DNA from: Gnetum montanum
Taxonomy: Eukaryota > Streptophyta > Gnetopsida > Gnetales > Gnetaceae
Direction: 5' to 3'
DNA: 64,000 nucleotides
NCBI GenBank assembly: GCA_015680685.1
Contig: MNCI01035189.1
Span: 228,505 to 292,504, forward strand
Position numbers and translations under genes: made by a program. Of this stretch, positions 1 through 10,979 are shown in pieces. Under the pieces are notes generated by a model that saw nothing but the letters and a program-made list of their open reading frames with translations, was not told where the DNA came from and did no database searches. The stretch's first letter is position 1. Each line of letters opens with the position of its first letter.

Positions 1-25
1 ATGCCCATCCCTTTCGTTTGTGTAG

Positions 26-1007
26 GAGCTAAGCTGAAGTGGGATTCGTCTGAGATTGTTAGTATTGAAAGCTTGCCTGCACTACCGCCAGAAGTTGAAC
101 AGATACCAAGGCCAGTCTATGATGAGGTGGCGGAAGGTCTTGTGCATAATGCCAAATCACTTTGGACCTATAGGCGTTCCATTGAATAGCTATGGTTGCA
201 AATCTAGGCAAAGGAAAAAGAGGTTTCCGAGTTATCAGTTGAACATGATGATCTTAAGGCTCGGTATGAGTTCACCTCGGCTAGACTAACAGGTGATCGT
301 TCTTGGCGAACTTTCGAGATTACTTATACTAGATATTGGAACCCGCTAAATCACCAGGCATCACTGACTCGGAAACTAGCAGAGCGTAAGGCCCAGATAG
401 ATCTAATGAACCTCAAGTGCCAGGATTGAAAGGCTTTCACTTCCAAGGTGCGTAAGTGGGGTCAAGATGAGAAGAACCACAAGCCTCATTATAAGAAATC
501 ATTGAAGGAAGTATCCATAGAAAAACGTCAGCTTGAAATGTTCGTGGAGGGTCTGGGTCTACGTTATGCGTTTGATACCTTTGCCAAGAATACAACTGTT
601 AAGATGGAATCGCCCACAAGGGTAATTACGACTGCTTCTGGGGAGGTCTCTGTGGGTGAATTCCCCTTGAGACGTCCTACTTGGTCAGCAGTTGATAAGG
701 GAAAAGCCTTGGCGAACGTCGATCTAGGCCTTGATTGGACTGACTGGGCTAGCATCTCAGAGGAGGAAATTCTCCGTCGACTGGAATTCAGTTTAGGGGG
801 GTTCCCCTACGGTAAGCATTTTGTTGCCATGAAATTCGTTCATTGAGTAATATTTAGAAGTTTCTTTTTTGTTCTTATGTTGATTGTTTCTTTTGCTTTT
901 TGTAGGGTCAAGGCAACGACGATGTCCAAGAAGGTGGCCCCAGCGGAGTGGGGACTCATGGTGCCGGCGGGTCTAAAGGGGACGACCCTCCCATCCCTGA
1001 TGTTTAA
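26..1007 (+). pseudogene. Last two exons of the Tat antisense gene (Tat-1 copy)
   Basis: Plus-strand coding sequence opposite to gag-pol. Bases 1-25 end in an acceptor-like TTTGTGTAG, so the large exon probably starts at 26. It is open to 189, frameshifted and stopped around 187-430, then open from 448 to 810. A donor-like G|GTAAGC follows (GT at 812) with acceptor TTTTTGTAG ending at 905, and a final exon to the stop at 1005-1007. The protein is charged and helix-rich. It aligns with the Tat-2 antisense gene (52027-53067): KLKW against RLKW at the start, a LKARYEF/LKSRIDF block, and EEILRRLEFSL against EKIERRLRLSL just before the last intron. The splice as drawn is one base out of frame with the best final frame, so the copy is decayed or the splice differs. 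No known domain recognised. Confidence 0.7.
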
Positions 1008-1384
1008 TTTTGACTTTGAAATTACCCTGGCTCATATTTTTACATGAATCGTAAATTGAATGTTTTAAGTTGTATTGCACGGATGAATAGAATCAGTTAA
1101 CTGTTGTACTTGTCTAACTGTATATCACTACATGTATACATATATTTCTACATATATATATTTTTTTGTGGATTTTGAGTTTAACTATAAACATGATATG
1201 ACAATGTAAAATGTTTTGGTTTGTTTTGTAGTTTAAGTGTAATGCACGAAGTGGGAATGTAAGTAAGAATGTAATTATAAGGGAAGGATAATTGTGAAGA
1301 CTATTATTGATGACACGATAATGCAAGTGTAAATTCGAACAATGAATTGGAATTTGCAAGAAAGACAAAGTGTGGGTAGGTGGT
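1008..1384. other. AT-rich intergenic part of Tat-1
   Basis: Follows the stop of the antisense gene and probably holds its 3' UTR. The sequence is AT-rich with runs such as TATATATATTTTTTT near 1155. I see no coding motif; short open frames here look like chance. Confidence 0.5.
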
Positions 1385-1500
1385 CTAGTTTAAGGCCATT
1401 TCGGGCCACATCCACTAGTTTAAGGCCATTTCGGGCCACATGCACTAGTTTAAGGCCATTTCGGGCCATATGCACTAGTTTAAGGCCATTTCGGGCCATG
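1385..1500. repeat. 30-bp tandem repeat, 4 copies
   Basis: Four consecutive 30-bp units with core AGTTTAAGGCCATTTCGG, almost identical to each other. Two more diverged relatives lie at about 1568-1620 (AGTTTTATGTCGTTGCAGAC and AGTTTAACGTCGTTTCGGAC). Because 30 is a multiple of three, the minus strand reads as a repeated decapeptide, which is a by-product. The same motif recurs beside the antisense gene in Tat-2. Confidence 0.9.
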
Positions 1501-1694
1501 CGTAAATAAGGGAAGTTTCAAGTGACGTGGGTGGATTTCTTGGTAGACTGACCATTTCTGATCATGGCTAGTTTTATGTCGTTGCAGACATGATAGTTTA
1601 ACGTCGTTTCGGACTTGTATGTCGTTTATTGGTTTAGTAATTTTTTGATTTTTCTCATTTTAACGTTAGGAGTAGCGTTAACGGGTATGATTCT

Positions 1695-2595
1695 CTATTC
1701 AGCGTCTCCTTTGCTGATCACGTTGAATGGTAATTCAGCCCAAGGGACGTCTGATGGAATAGTTCTCGCATCGGTGCTTTCCGGCGCTTCTACACGTATT
1801 GTGGTTTCTGTGTCAGTTGTAGTTTCTAAGTGAGGCTGTATATGTACGACTTCAAGCCTAAGTATTTCTGTGTTGGGTAAATTTTCCTTTGTGTCTAAGA
1901 GATTATCGCCTACTGGTTGCATACATCTTTGTTATTCATTTGCATCATCTTGTTTAGGCTCTTCAAGCTTAACCTCTGAGCCTTGATCTGTGTCTGTATG
2001 TGATGAGATGGTAGGTGTAGCAGCCTCCCTGTGTATAATGATTTCGCCACCTTCATAAGGCAGGTGAATCTCTTGGTGTATGGGGGAAGAGACTGCTTTG
2101 AGTTGGGCTAACCAAGGCCTTCCCAATATTAAATTGAATCCTGGCATTTCATCGATGATCACAAAGTCGGCAGATGTGGGGAATTGATCCCCTGCTATAA
2201 ATTCTAAAGTCACGGTGCCTTTGACTATTACACTTGATCCACTGAACGACTTCAAACACGTGGTGGCGGTTGGTCTTATTAGCTCCGTAAGCCCTAAATT
2301 GTTCGACGATGGGATAAGGTACTACGTTTGTAGTAGCTCCATCGTCTACATGCACTCTATGTATCTTGAATTGATTTATTCGTATCGTTATGAACATAGG
2401 TGCGGTTGTCACTTCTCCCGTTTTCTCATCCACTTTGATGTTGCCATTGTGGAAAGCTAATGGCTTAGGAGTTGATCCTTGAGGAAAATACATTATCGCA
2501 TGAATTGAAGGTTCGTTTGGAGGTAAGTCTTCGCTTACTGGGATAGATGTTAACATATGCACTAGGGCTTCGCGATGGGTTTGAGATGTTAACAC
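1695..2595 (-). pseudogene. Tat-1 aspartic protease (gag-PR C-terminal part)
   Basis: Retropepsin-like domain that would mature the element's polyprotein in cytoplasmic particles. The minus frame from 2595 carries the active-site motif VHVDDGATTNVV, with DDG instead of the common DSG or DTG, a form seen in Tat-type elements. A frameshift near 2230 moves the rest into another frame, which shows MPGFNLILGRPWL, the second conserved retropepsin block. The following frame (1922-1695) contains WAELPF, matched by WVELPF at the end of the Tat-2 protease frame. A Thr/Glu-rich tail follows. Confidence 0.8.
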
Positions 2596-2634
2596 CAGGT
2601 CGTATAAGCTTAATGAAGTGTTTTTTTTAAGTGC

Positions 2635-3558
2635 CTACGTGACTTTTGTTAGAGCTGTTGCTAGATCTCTACTGTTGGGCATATGTTTGTCGACGGTGAT
2701 TTGGTCCATTGGGCCCAACAGTTTTATTTCATGCATAGTTGGTTTGTCATTTTTACTCGGAATCGTTGATTCGGGTGTATCATGTTTTCTGAATGATTCA
2801 CCCTCATAGCCTGTGTTTGGTTTATTGTTAGGTGATGTCATGGGTATTGCATTTAGCGAGGTAGGCTTGGGAGGTCCTAAGGCTAGTCGTTGACGCTCCT
2901 TCTCTAAGCGTTCGCGTGTAAGCCTGTCTGCCAAGCGTTCTCATGTGTGGTGTGGGGGTACAGTTGATTTTGAAACCTCAGGTTGGTTTGGAACCTGTAC
3001 AACGTATGGAGTAGGGCGGGGTTGCGGTTGGGCGGTTGAATGCGATTGAGTGTTAGGATGGCTAGGCACCTTGATGACATAGGGAATTGGTTTATTCTGC
3101 ATTTGTGGAGTGGAGGATTGGTGGTCATTAGGACATTGGGGTATCCTAACAACATATGGAGTTGGCCTAGGTGGAGGTTGTACCTACGCAGTTGCGATCA
3201 TAGGTGATACTCGAACTACGTAGGGAGCAGGCCGAATAGGAGGTATTTGTGTGTTTACAGTAGTAGTGGCAGGAGGTACGCGCACCACGTATGGTTTTTC
3301 ATGTGTTGGTGTGATAGAAGTTGCTACAGCGGGGGGTATTCGGATGACATAAGGTTTCTGTGGAGGGTATGATGGTTGAGGCTCAGATGTTTGTATAGTG
3401 GGAGGAATATGCACTATAAATGGTTTCTTAGGTACTTGCTGCTCATGATCAGATTTTACGGTGTTAATGCTAGGTATTTCCAGTTCGTTATCGAAATAGA
3501 TGGTGTTAATTACATACGGTGCTTCTTTAGTATTTAGAGGATCCTTATATACGCCCAT
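2635..3558 (-). pseudogene. Tat-1 gag-PR linker with PYVVRVP repeats
   Basis: Proline-rich stretch joining the zinc-knuckle region of gag to protease. The heptapeptide PYVVRVP or a close variant (PYVIRIP, PFIVHIP, PYVIKVP, PYVVQVP) recurs about seven times at spacings near 25 residues, separated by Pro/Thr/Gln-rich spacers. Stops split the frame at about 3180 and 2940. Tat-2 keeps only two relatives of the motif (PFVIRVP, PFILKVP near 54680-54780). No enzymatic role is suggested; it looks like a disordered linker with short linear motifs. Confidence 0.7.
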
Positions 3559-3561
3559 GGC

Positions 3562-5767
3562 CTAGTTTTGTGGTTGGACCAGGTTGGCTTCATCAAAAGT
3601 GATTTGACCTCTGTCGATCATCCATTGGATATCTTGTTTTAGGGTGAAACAATAATCAGTGCCATGCCCATTACGTTGATGATAATCGCAAAAACGGTCC
3701 ATTCTAAAGCCTTTTGGTACTGGGGGCTCTTCTGGCGTTGCCAAGCTTGGGTTCTGAACCAGTTGACAGAACCAATCATTCCTTTGGATTGCCGCGGGGG
3801 ACAACTGTTTATGTTTCATCAATCCAACCTTCAAGAGTTGGTCGAACAACTGTGATGGTTTCATGGGCAACGATGTATATTGAGAGGGGTCCTTCCTCTC
3901 AAAGTTTCTCGTACGACCCGGTGTTGGGTTTTGTGATGCGGATGATTCGAGTGCCGTCGTAGGAGCAGGTTTAACGTAATTGGCAGGGGCAATAGGCGGT
4001 TTGCTTTGTTGTCCCACATTCACTTGTTTTGTTTCCGCTACTGCCGCTATAGTTGTTTTAACCTTTTCTTTATCTTTCTTACTGTGTTGATTCTTAAATG
4101 CTGAATATGCATGATCGTGGCTGTTTTGGGCTTGTTCTTGATCTATACAAACGCTTGACTCAGAGTGCGTGCATTGAGATAATATAGTTTCGATTTGACA
4201 AAATCGTTGACAGTCCCTTTTAGGATGGTGAGGAGATACGTCTCCAGGATCTGCTCGTGGAGCTCATTGAGAGCAGGACTCCACCGTTGGATGAATTTTT
4301 GAACAGGTTCAAGGGGTGCTTGCTTGACCTGTATGAGGCAGTCAAGTGTTGCTTTAGGCTTCAATTTATACTTGAACCTGGTAACAAATTGGTGTAGAAA
4401 ATCTTCTAGAGAAGATATTGAGTTTCGTGGCAAGGCCTGATACCAATCGAGTGCTCTCCCCGCGAGGGACATGGGGAACACTCGTAGAATGGCATGTGGC
4501 CATGCCTGAAGTAGCATGTATTCTAGTCTAAAGGTTATGAGGTGAGCATTGGGGTCTGTCTCCCCGTTGTATTTAGTCAGCGTGGGTAAGGATACTTCCT
4601 TGGGTAATGTTAGAGGCAGAACCGAAGAGCTGATAGGGTCATCATGATAGAAGTCCACTACCTTCAGCTCTCTGTCGGGGGCTGTTTTGAGGTGCTTGAC
4701 CTCGTCAGTTAGCTCCTGCATTACCTTTTTGGCATTAGCCCACTCTTGGACACTAGGTGAGATAGCAGGTTGGGGATGTTGTACAGTATGCAGATTAGAT
4801 TGTTGGATAGTGGGTTGGAAGGCAGAAATTTGTGTGGTTGGAGGTTACACTTGCGGAATATTTGTAGCGGGTGGTGCTAAGGGTGGCACGTTGTAGGCAA
4901 GGGGTTGCTGTTGTTGTTGTGGTTGTACTTGAGGGATGTTAGCTGGTAAGATTGTATGAGGCGGTATGTTATAGTGGGGGGGTTGATGCAATTGAGCACC
5001 AAGCGCTATCCATTGCCCGATCATGCTTTGTGCAGGAATCCCCTGAACTTGTTGGGTTACATTTGTAAAGGATGCTCCTTGGGTTGGGATCCGCGGTATG
5101 TAATGAGCGGATGTAGAAGCTGGTATTACATGCGGCATCCCGATCACTCAGGACGAGAAGGTTGCTCCTACATCATTTTGAGAAGGTTGTATTTGCAAGA
5201 ATGGAGATATTGTTGCGACAAGGGAAATAGCAAGGGGAAGCGTGTTGAGTTGCACATCGGTTATAGGAGGAATATGGATAAGCGTGGATGATTCTTGTTG
5301 AGGTATTTGTGCTTGAGTGATTTTAAATGGTTGGAGGGATGTAACTTCCCCTGTGGCTGGATGAAACAACGGGTTTGCATAGGTCTGTGGACTAAGAGTA
5401 TGGTATGAATATTCGTGCTCGGATTGGGCTACGAAGTCATCCTCCTCTTCCAATTGAGGATTTGCCAGAGACTGGTCTAGAGCCTAACTCCTTTGTAGGA
5501 GGTGTTGTGAGATGGGCTCAGAGTAGTGCTCTGGGAGAGGGATGATATCATACGAGGAAGGGATGAACTCATGCCCTCCCCTATAGAAGAGTTCGTATTG
5601 TCTCTTAACCTCCATTTCGGTTTGGTCTACGGCTAGGCTAGCTTGTATTTTTATGCATATGAAATTGTATTGCTCCTGAGTTATGATGTTAAATGATGGG
5701 TTCCTCCCTTGGTGCCCGCGATGTCTGTGACTGGCTTGGTTGTAGCATTGGAGTTCCTATTGTTCAT
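3562..5767 (-). pseudogene. Tat-1 gag
   Basis: Nucleocapsid/capsid polyprotein of the element. The likely start is the ATG at 5767 (protein begins MNNRNSNATT), shortly after the leader repeats; stops follow at once, so this copy is dead. The middle (about 5450-4850) is Gln/Pro/Ile-rich. The frame 4721-4143 is the Retrotrans_gag core, with WPHAILRVF, LAGRALDWY and QKFIQRW. The frame 4023-3562 holds a knuckle-like CDYHQRNGHGTDYC followed by an LKQDI.WMIDRGQ helix, matching the Tat pattern C-x2-H-x4-GH-x4-C. The same order occurs in Tat-2. Confidence 0.8.
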
Positions 5768-5819
5768 AATGAACGGTTGTGAATACGACACGGTGGAAGG
5801 GATATGAAAGTGGTATACT

Positions 5820-6350
5820 TAGTACAGCGTACATCGTACAGCGTATACCCAGCAGCGTAGACAGAGTGTACAGCGTATACCCAGCAGCATAGACAGAGTC
5901 TACAGCGTAGAGTGTACAGCGTATACCTAGCAGCGTAGACAGAGTCTATAGCGTAGAGCATACAGCGTATACTCAACAGCATAGATAGAGTCTACAACGT
6001 ACAGGGTACAGCATAAACTGGGCAGTGTAGACAGAGTCTACAGCGTACAACATACAGCGTATACTTAGCAACGTAGACAGAGTCTATAGCGTATAGCATA
6101 CAGCGTATACTGGGTAACATAGATAGAGTCTGCAGCGTACAGGGTACAGCGTATACTGAGTAGCGTAGACAGAGTCTACAGCGTACAGCGTACAGTGTAA
6201 ACTGGGCAGCGTAAACAGAGTCTACAGCGTACATCATACAGCGTATACTCAGCAGCGTAGATAGAGTCTATAGCATACAGGGTACAACGTAAACTGGGCA
6301 ACATAGACAGAGTCTACAGCATATAGGGTACAACGTATACTCAGCAGCGT
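5820..6350. repeat. 46-bp tandem array in the Tat-1 leader
   Basis: About eleven units. The marker AGAYAGAGTCTAC starts at 5891, 5937, 5983, 6029, 6075, 6121, 6167, 6213, 6259 and 6305, exactly 46 bp apart; the first interval (5859 to 5891) is 14 bp short. Each unit also contains CAGCGTATACTCAGC-like sequence, related to the short repeats inside the LTR. The array lies between primer site and gag ATG, i.e. in the 5' leader of the genomic RNA. Confidence 0.93.
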
Positions 6351-6475
6351 AGATGCTGGGAATTCTGTAGAACTGGTGCCGATCCAGGAATTTTAGAACT
6401 AGGTTTAATGTCGATGCGGTGTAAGTCTGGGAAGATCGGGGTATGAGAGCACAGTAAGTTTTAAGCAATTGCAGG

Positions 6476-6492
6476 CCCTCCTTCTAGCGCCA
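6476..6492 (-). other. Primer-binding site of Tat-1
   Basis: On the minus strand TGGCGCTAGAAGGAGGG begins 5 nt after the LTR end. Tat-2 has TGGTGCTAGAAGGAGGG in the same place (58009-58025). The conserved TGG start (complement of tRNA CCA) and the position support a tRNA primer site; the tRNA species is not assigned. Confidence 0.8.
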
Positions 6493-6497
6493 TTTTT

Positions 6498-8081
6498 TGT
6501 ACTGTCTGAAATCGTCGGTCTTCGGCTGGAATGAAATAGAAACCAGGAGATCCCCGGACAAGCATAGAAGACCCTACCTTTGCTTGAGGGCAAGCTGGAA
6601 TTAACAAAGGCAAAGTACCTTGAGTGGTTCACACGTGGATTAGGCAAGGATTTCCCCTAACGTACACTGATATACTGTACGCTGGGTTATACGTAAACAA
6701 CGTAATTAATGTAAAACAGAGTGTAAACGTACAGGAACGTAAACAATAAGTATGCAATAATGAACAAAAAAAATATAACAAATCTTAGTAAAATAAATGC
6801 GATATATTATTATGGAACTAAAGGTTACAATGCACCAGTCTAATGCAGTTGTGAATCTGTCACAAGGCAGACGAAAGGCTTCGGTGGATGTAGGCGGATG
6901 ATTGTGTGCTGGTTCAAACTACGGGCACAATGTGAAGGCTGTATGCACAGCGTATGGGGTTAAGGTCCAGTGTACAGGTTCTTTGTTCATGTCTTTGGTT
7001 CTTTTTTTGTCTCTGTTTTGCTAAAAATTGCCCACCCCTGGTCTAGTGAAAAATTGGGGTTTTTATACAAGTTTAGACGTGAGACTCGGGTTTGAGAGGG
7101 GATGATTGGCTACGGAGTGCTGGACTCTCAGGTCGAGTGACATGTGGCACGTTGACCGAGTGCAAAAGAATGAAATTTTACAAGTGTACAGCGTGCTGCA
7201 TGCTAGTGTATACTGCTGTACCCCAGTGTACACACGCTGTACACCAGCGTATACACGCTGGACGTATGACCTTGGTGTATAGACTTGATCAAAGCAAAAG
7301 AAGTCGTTCGGCCTTCAGATTGTAATTTGGATGCCATGAGGATGCTGCCTGTAGATGTTCAGCTTGGTTGACCTTGATCTAACATGATTCTGGAGAGCTT
7401 TGATTGGTATACGTTGTGCTACACGCTGGACATACACCTTGTACATGCTGGGCGTACATGTTGTACCTGTTGGGCGTATATGCTGGGCGTACACGCTGCA
7501 TTTGTTGGGCGTATACGCTGGGCATGCAGGATGTACATGCTCAGCGTATGAACCCCAGAATGCGTGATGTCAACATCTGATGATTGCTTTGTTCGTGTGA
7601 GTTGATGCTTTGCACAAAATCTTGTTCTAAAGTGCTGTTTCCATGCTGTCTTCGGGGGTTGCATGCTGGGCGTATACGTCAGTCATACGTGCTGTGCGTA
7701 CATGTGAGGCGTGTATGCTGGGCGTATACGCTGGGCGTATATGCTGGACATATACATTGTGAATGTATGCTGGGGCATATACGCTGGACGTATAGGCTAT
7801 GAATGTATGCTGGGGCGTATACGCCGAGAATGTATGCTGGGGTGTATACGCCGAGAATGCATACTTAGTGAGGATTAAGTATCTTGAACTCCGAAGTTGC
7901 CATGTTTGATAGTAGATGTCGTTGTGGTCATCTGCGGGTTCAAGGGAACTGCTCCTTGTTGAGTTTGACTCTACTTAAAGCTATCTGTGGGGCCCTCAAG
8001 CTTTAATCATGCTAGGGAGTGTCATGACTCAGCTCGATTCTTGTTGGAGAAGTACTAAGCTCAAAATTTTATGGTGTTTCA
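6498..8081 (-). repeat. 5' LTR of Tat-1 (1584 bp)
   Basis: Begins TGTACTG and ends GTGTTTCA on the plus strand, matching the solo LTR at 29635-31101 along both outer parts. A TATA-like element (TATAAAAA on the minus strand) lies near 7060. The centre (7430-7865) is packed with imperfect 13-15-bp repeats of the type GCTGGGCGTATAC, about 15-20 copies in several small clusters. The abutting primer site identifies it as the 5' LTR of a minus-strand element. Confidence 0.88.
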
Positions 8082-8520
8082 AATATAGTTCCCTTTTTCT
8101 AAGTAAACATGTTAATGAATTGGTGGCTGGGTATTTTTCAAACCAAGAAAAGACTCAAAGGATGAAAAGGGTGTGACTTCAAGGGGATTTGATGCATTAG
8201 TGTTGGCCATTCTCTTCGGTGCTTGAATGCTTTTTCTTGGGTTTTCTGCCATTCTGACATTGTTCAAACATCAGGAAGCTGAGTGAATAAAAATAAGTCT
8301 TTGCATGGTGTGGTTCTCATGCATAAACATAAAAAAAAGGGTGTGAGAATTCAAAGCACACCCCTTAGACATAATAAATCAATATGGGCTACAAGCGCTA
8401 GTTATGGCACTGGAAAGACATGTTACCCATGCCTGAAGGTTCCCTCTAACTTAGGCCCTTTCTCACTTCCTGCTTCTCCCCGACCCCAATTGGTTAGAAC
8501 ATGTGGCTTTTAGTCAAGTC
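8082..8520 (+). mobile_element. Athila spacer remnant (Ath-0)
   Basis: Matches the non-coding spacer found downstream of integrase in the other Athila copies: GGGTGTGACTTCAAGGGG near 8159, GCATGGTGTGGTTCTCATG, an A-run, and the block ending in CCCTCTAACTTAGGCCC. Closest relative by eye is Ath-3 (27330-27700, opposite strand). Tat-1 inserted into it at 8081/8082. Confidence 0.75.
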
Positions 8521-9780
8521 ATAAGTTTGATTCCAAAGGATATTGTGAGGGATGTGCCACCTGGAGGCACAACAAAATATGCATTCAAGAACTATACTAT
8601 CAGGTAGAAACTAGCCGTGGTATTTTATCATCAAATCCTCTAGATACTTTAAGAGTTGTGTGTGAATTTGATGGATGTTTATCCATTTTAATGCATTTTA
8701 CATAGGAAAGTAATGGTAAAAATTAAAGTTTCACATTTTTAGAAATGGCTAAAACTATGATATATCATTACCTAGTATAGTTAATATATCCAGGCATTTC
8801 CATTTGATTATCATTTGCATAGGTTTGCTAGTCTATGTAGTCTACATATATTGTATTTATAGCCTATTAAGTTTTATATATATCTCATGATGTATGTAAT
8901 ATTATGTTTTGATGTATGAAGCAACTAAATCATTTCTACTCTATTTGTATTACTACCAAGAAAGATTAATTAGAGTTTTATAACAATGTACTTTTAGTAA
9001 GAAAAATTGTATCAATTTTGAAGTATTTGTATTGGTCCCAACAAAGATTGATTAGTTTTCTAAGCAAGAAGTGTTAAAAGGGCTCTTGGTTTGTAGGTTA
9101 AGAATGTGCCTAGCAAGTTTTAGGATAAATGACTAGTAGGCATTGGTACACATGAAATTCATACCTTACCTTAACATCATAAATTGAATAAAGGCACCTA
9201 GATGATCATGATGATGAAACAATAGTGGACTAAGGGAGGTGGAGGTGTTGGACCTCCCGAAAAATGTATTATAGAGAAAAAATTTAAGTGCAAGTATAGA
9301 TAAGCATCAAAAAGAGGTCAAACTCTAGTAAAACATAAAAGGAATGGCCCACAAACTTTTGAAATTTCTATTTAGGTTTGCATCACTATAATCAATCTTT
9401 AAAAAAAAAACCTTCCCTTTGGATAGGATGTGAATTTGAAGGGAAGTATTGCCCATCAACTATTTATCTTACCATGCAAACTATAACTAAGCTATTTAAC
9501 ATTTTTACTTATTTTTTAACCTTTCATTGGTTTCTCCAAGAAAAATATTTAAAGTTTTGGTAATCTCACAGGTTTCTTGTGAAGTTATTGTGGTAGGAAT
9601 TTTTTTTCTTGATGTGGAATGATTTGAAGATGAAGAATACTAATGTCTCTTGGACTGAAGAGATAATGAAGGATTTAAAAGCTTTTGAGTTTGTTTTGCC
9701 TAATCATTTATCAATCTTTGTTAAAATAAATCACTTCTCGATATATATTTTTGTAGATTATTAGATTTATTCACCTAAAT
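8521..9780. other. Unassigned AT-rich stretch
   Basis: AT-rich DNA with short open frames only. No LTR end, pol motif or RNA gene recognised. The part after 9580 may be the decayed start of the LINE ORF1 that follows. Confidence 0.4.
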
Positions 9781-10340
9781 AAGGGTTTTACACCAGTAAT
9801 TCAAGCTATTCGTAAATGCTATGAAATTAATGGTTTACATGTCTGCTATTTTTCGGATTTTTTGCTTGTCAAACTGGCCAATTCTAACATGTTTAAAAAA
9901 TCCTTAAATCTCAAAGGTTTTATGGATCAATGAAATACTTTTATTGCTTGGGAATGAAAAGTGGATTTTGATCCCTATTCTCTTGATTATTCTAAAATTT
10001 CTTGTTGGATTGAATTAGAAAATATTCATCTTATTTTTTAAAATGTTGAAAGCAAGATTGTTGGAAGCATTGACACAGTCCTTAAACAAAATAAAAAAAC
10101 ATTACTAGATGATGTGCAGCACATACATTATTTTGTAGAGATTTTTTTATGACAGAGGAAGACAAAAATAAAACTCAATGGTGGTAATTAACATTTTTCT
10201 CAAAAAATTACATACTATAATTTGCGAGGATGTTACAACCATTGTTGTTATGAAGGCCATGTTATTAGACTCCATTATATTATTAATAAAAAGGTTTTTC
10301 ATGAAGAAAAGAAACAACAATTTTCAAAAAAAGGCAAATA
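9781..10340 (+). pseudogene. LINE (L1-type) ORF1 fragment, DUF4283 plus zinc knuckle
   Basis: Read across several stops, this strand shows a DUF4283-like pattern (FSDFLLVKLAN, then WE.KVDFDPYSLDYSK and a CWIELENIHLIF block corresponding to the usual W-x-R-L-P-x-L-P segment). A VEIFL...HFSQKITYYNL segment follows and then a knuckle-like CYNHCCYEGHVIRLH, in which the last Cys is His. This domain order is typical of ORF1 of plant L1-type LINEs, where it binds RNA. The copy is dead and no endonuclease or RT follows; DUF4283 also occurs in some non-LINE plant proteins. Confidence 0.55.
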
Positions 10341-10514
10341 ATGGTAATTTTAAGTAAGCACAAATGAAGTCTTCTTCAACAAGTTCTCAAACTTTTACTA
10401 ATCCTATTAAATTTGAAGATGTAAATAAAATCTTGATATCTTTAAAAAATTCCTATTTAGAAAAAAAATTAGTAGACATTAGCAATGAAAGTGTTGATGT
10501 AAGTGGACTTCGCT

Positions 10515-10975
10515 TAACCATCATCATCATCGTTGTAGTCTTGTCCCAACAAAATGGGGTCAACTACATGAGTTATTTTTCATCATTTTCCTATATGAAG
10601 AGATAGATCATTTTTTATCTACAGTTTTTGCAAATCATCTATGATCATTTTTCCCATGTCTTCTTTAGTCTTCATTTTGATGGCTTTTTGGGAATAGTGA
10701 TATAGTAACTTTTTTTATGTGTTCATTGTTTGATCTTCTTTGCACATGTCCAAACCATCTAAGCCACCATTCTAGTAGCTTATCTGAAATAGAAGCCACT
10801 CCAAGTCTTCATATAATGTTTGTATTATGTAGTTTATCTCCTATAGTAATATTTAACATCCATCGAAGCATTTGCATTTTGCTTAATAAAGGATCATCAC
10901 CCAGAGCCATAGTGCTCATCTTACTAAATGAGTCCCAGGAGGATTGTAGTATTGATTTTAATTCATAAACTCCTA
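10515..10975 (-). pseudogene. 3' end of an RTE-type LINE
   Basis: On the minus strand the translation shows MQMLRWMLNITIGDKLHN, RLGVASISDKL, a WLRWFGHVQRR block and, near 10540, a DPILLGQDYN-like ending just before an ATGATGATGG run. That order (RWM, E/KL.E..LRWFGHV.RR, DP.LLG) is the conserved C-terminus of RTE-clade reverse transcriptases with its short simple-repeat tail. Several stops are present and everything upstream of the RT C-terminus is missing, as expected of a 5'-truncated insertion. Confidence 0.7.
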
Positions 10976-10979
10976 AGGT

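Larger units (their letters stand above)
1..8081 (-). mobile_element. Tat-1: left-truncated Tat-lineage Ty3/gypsy element
   Basis: Read on the minus strand from 8081 the order is 5' LTR (6498-8081), primer-binding site (6476-6492), tandem-repeat leader, gag (5767 to about 3562), a proline-rich linker and protease (about 3558-1932), then a gene on the opposite strand (26-1007). Reverse transcriptase, integrase and the 3' LTR must lie left of the window. It inserted into an Athila spacer whose remainder starts at 8082. The target duplication cannot be checked because the other end is outside. Gag and protease are interrupted by several stops and frameshifts. Confidence 0.85.

Noticed and set aside
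1275-1499. Repeat-peptide frame with ARNGLKLVH units
   Set aside because: By-product of the 30-bp DNA repeat, antisense to the more informative motif.
5820-6350. CRISPR-like array
   Set aside because: Head-to-tail 46-bp units without unique spacers, in a plant retrotransposon leader.
8283-8513. Small plus-strand gene of 76 codons
   Set aside because: Lies in the conserved Athila spacer; the frame is not kept in the other copies.
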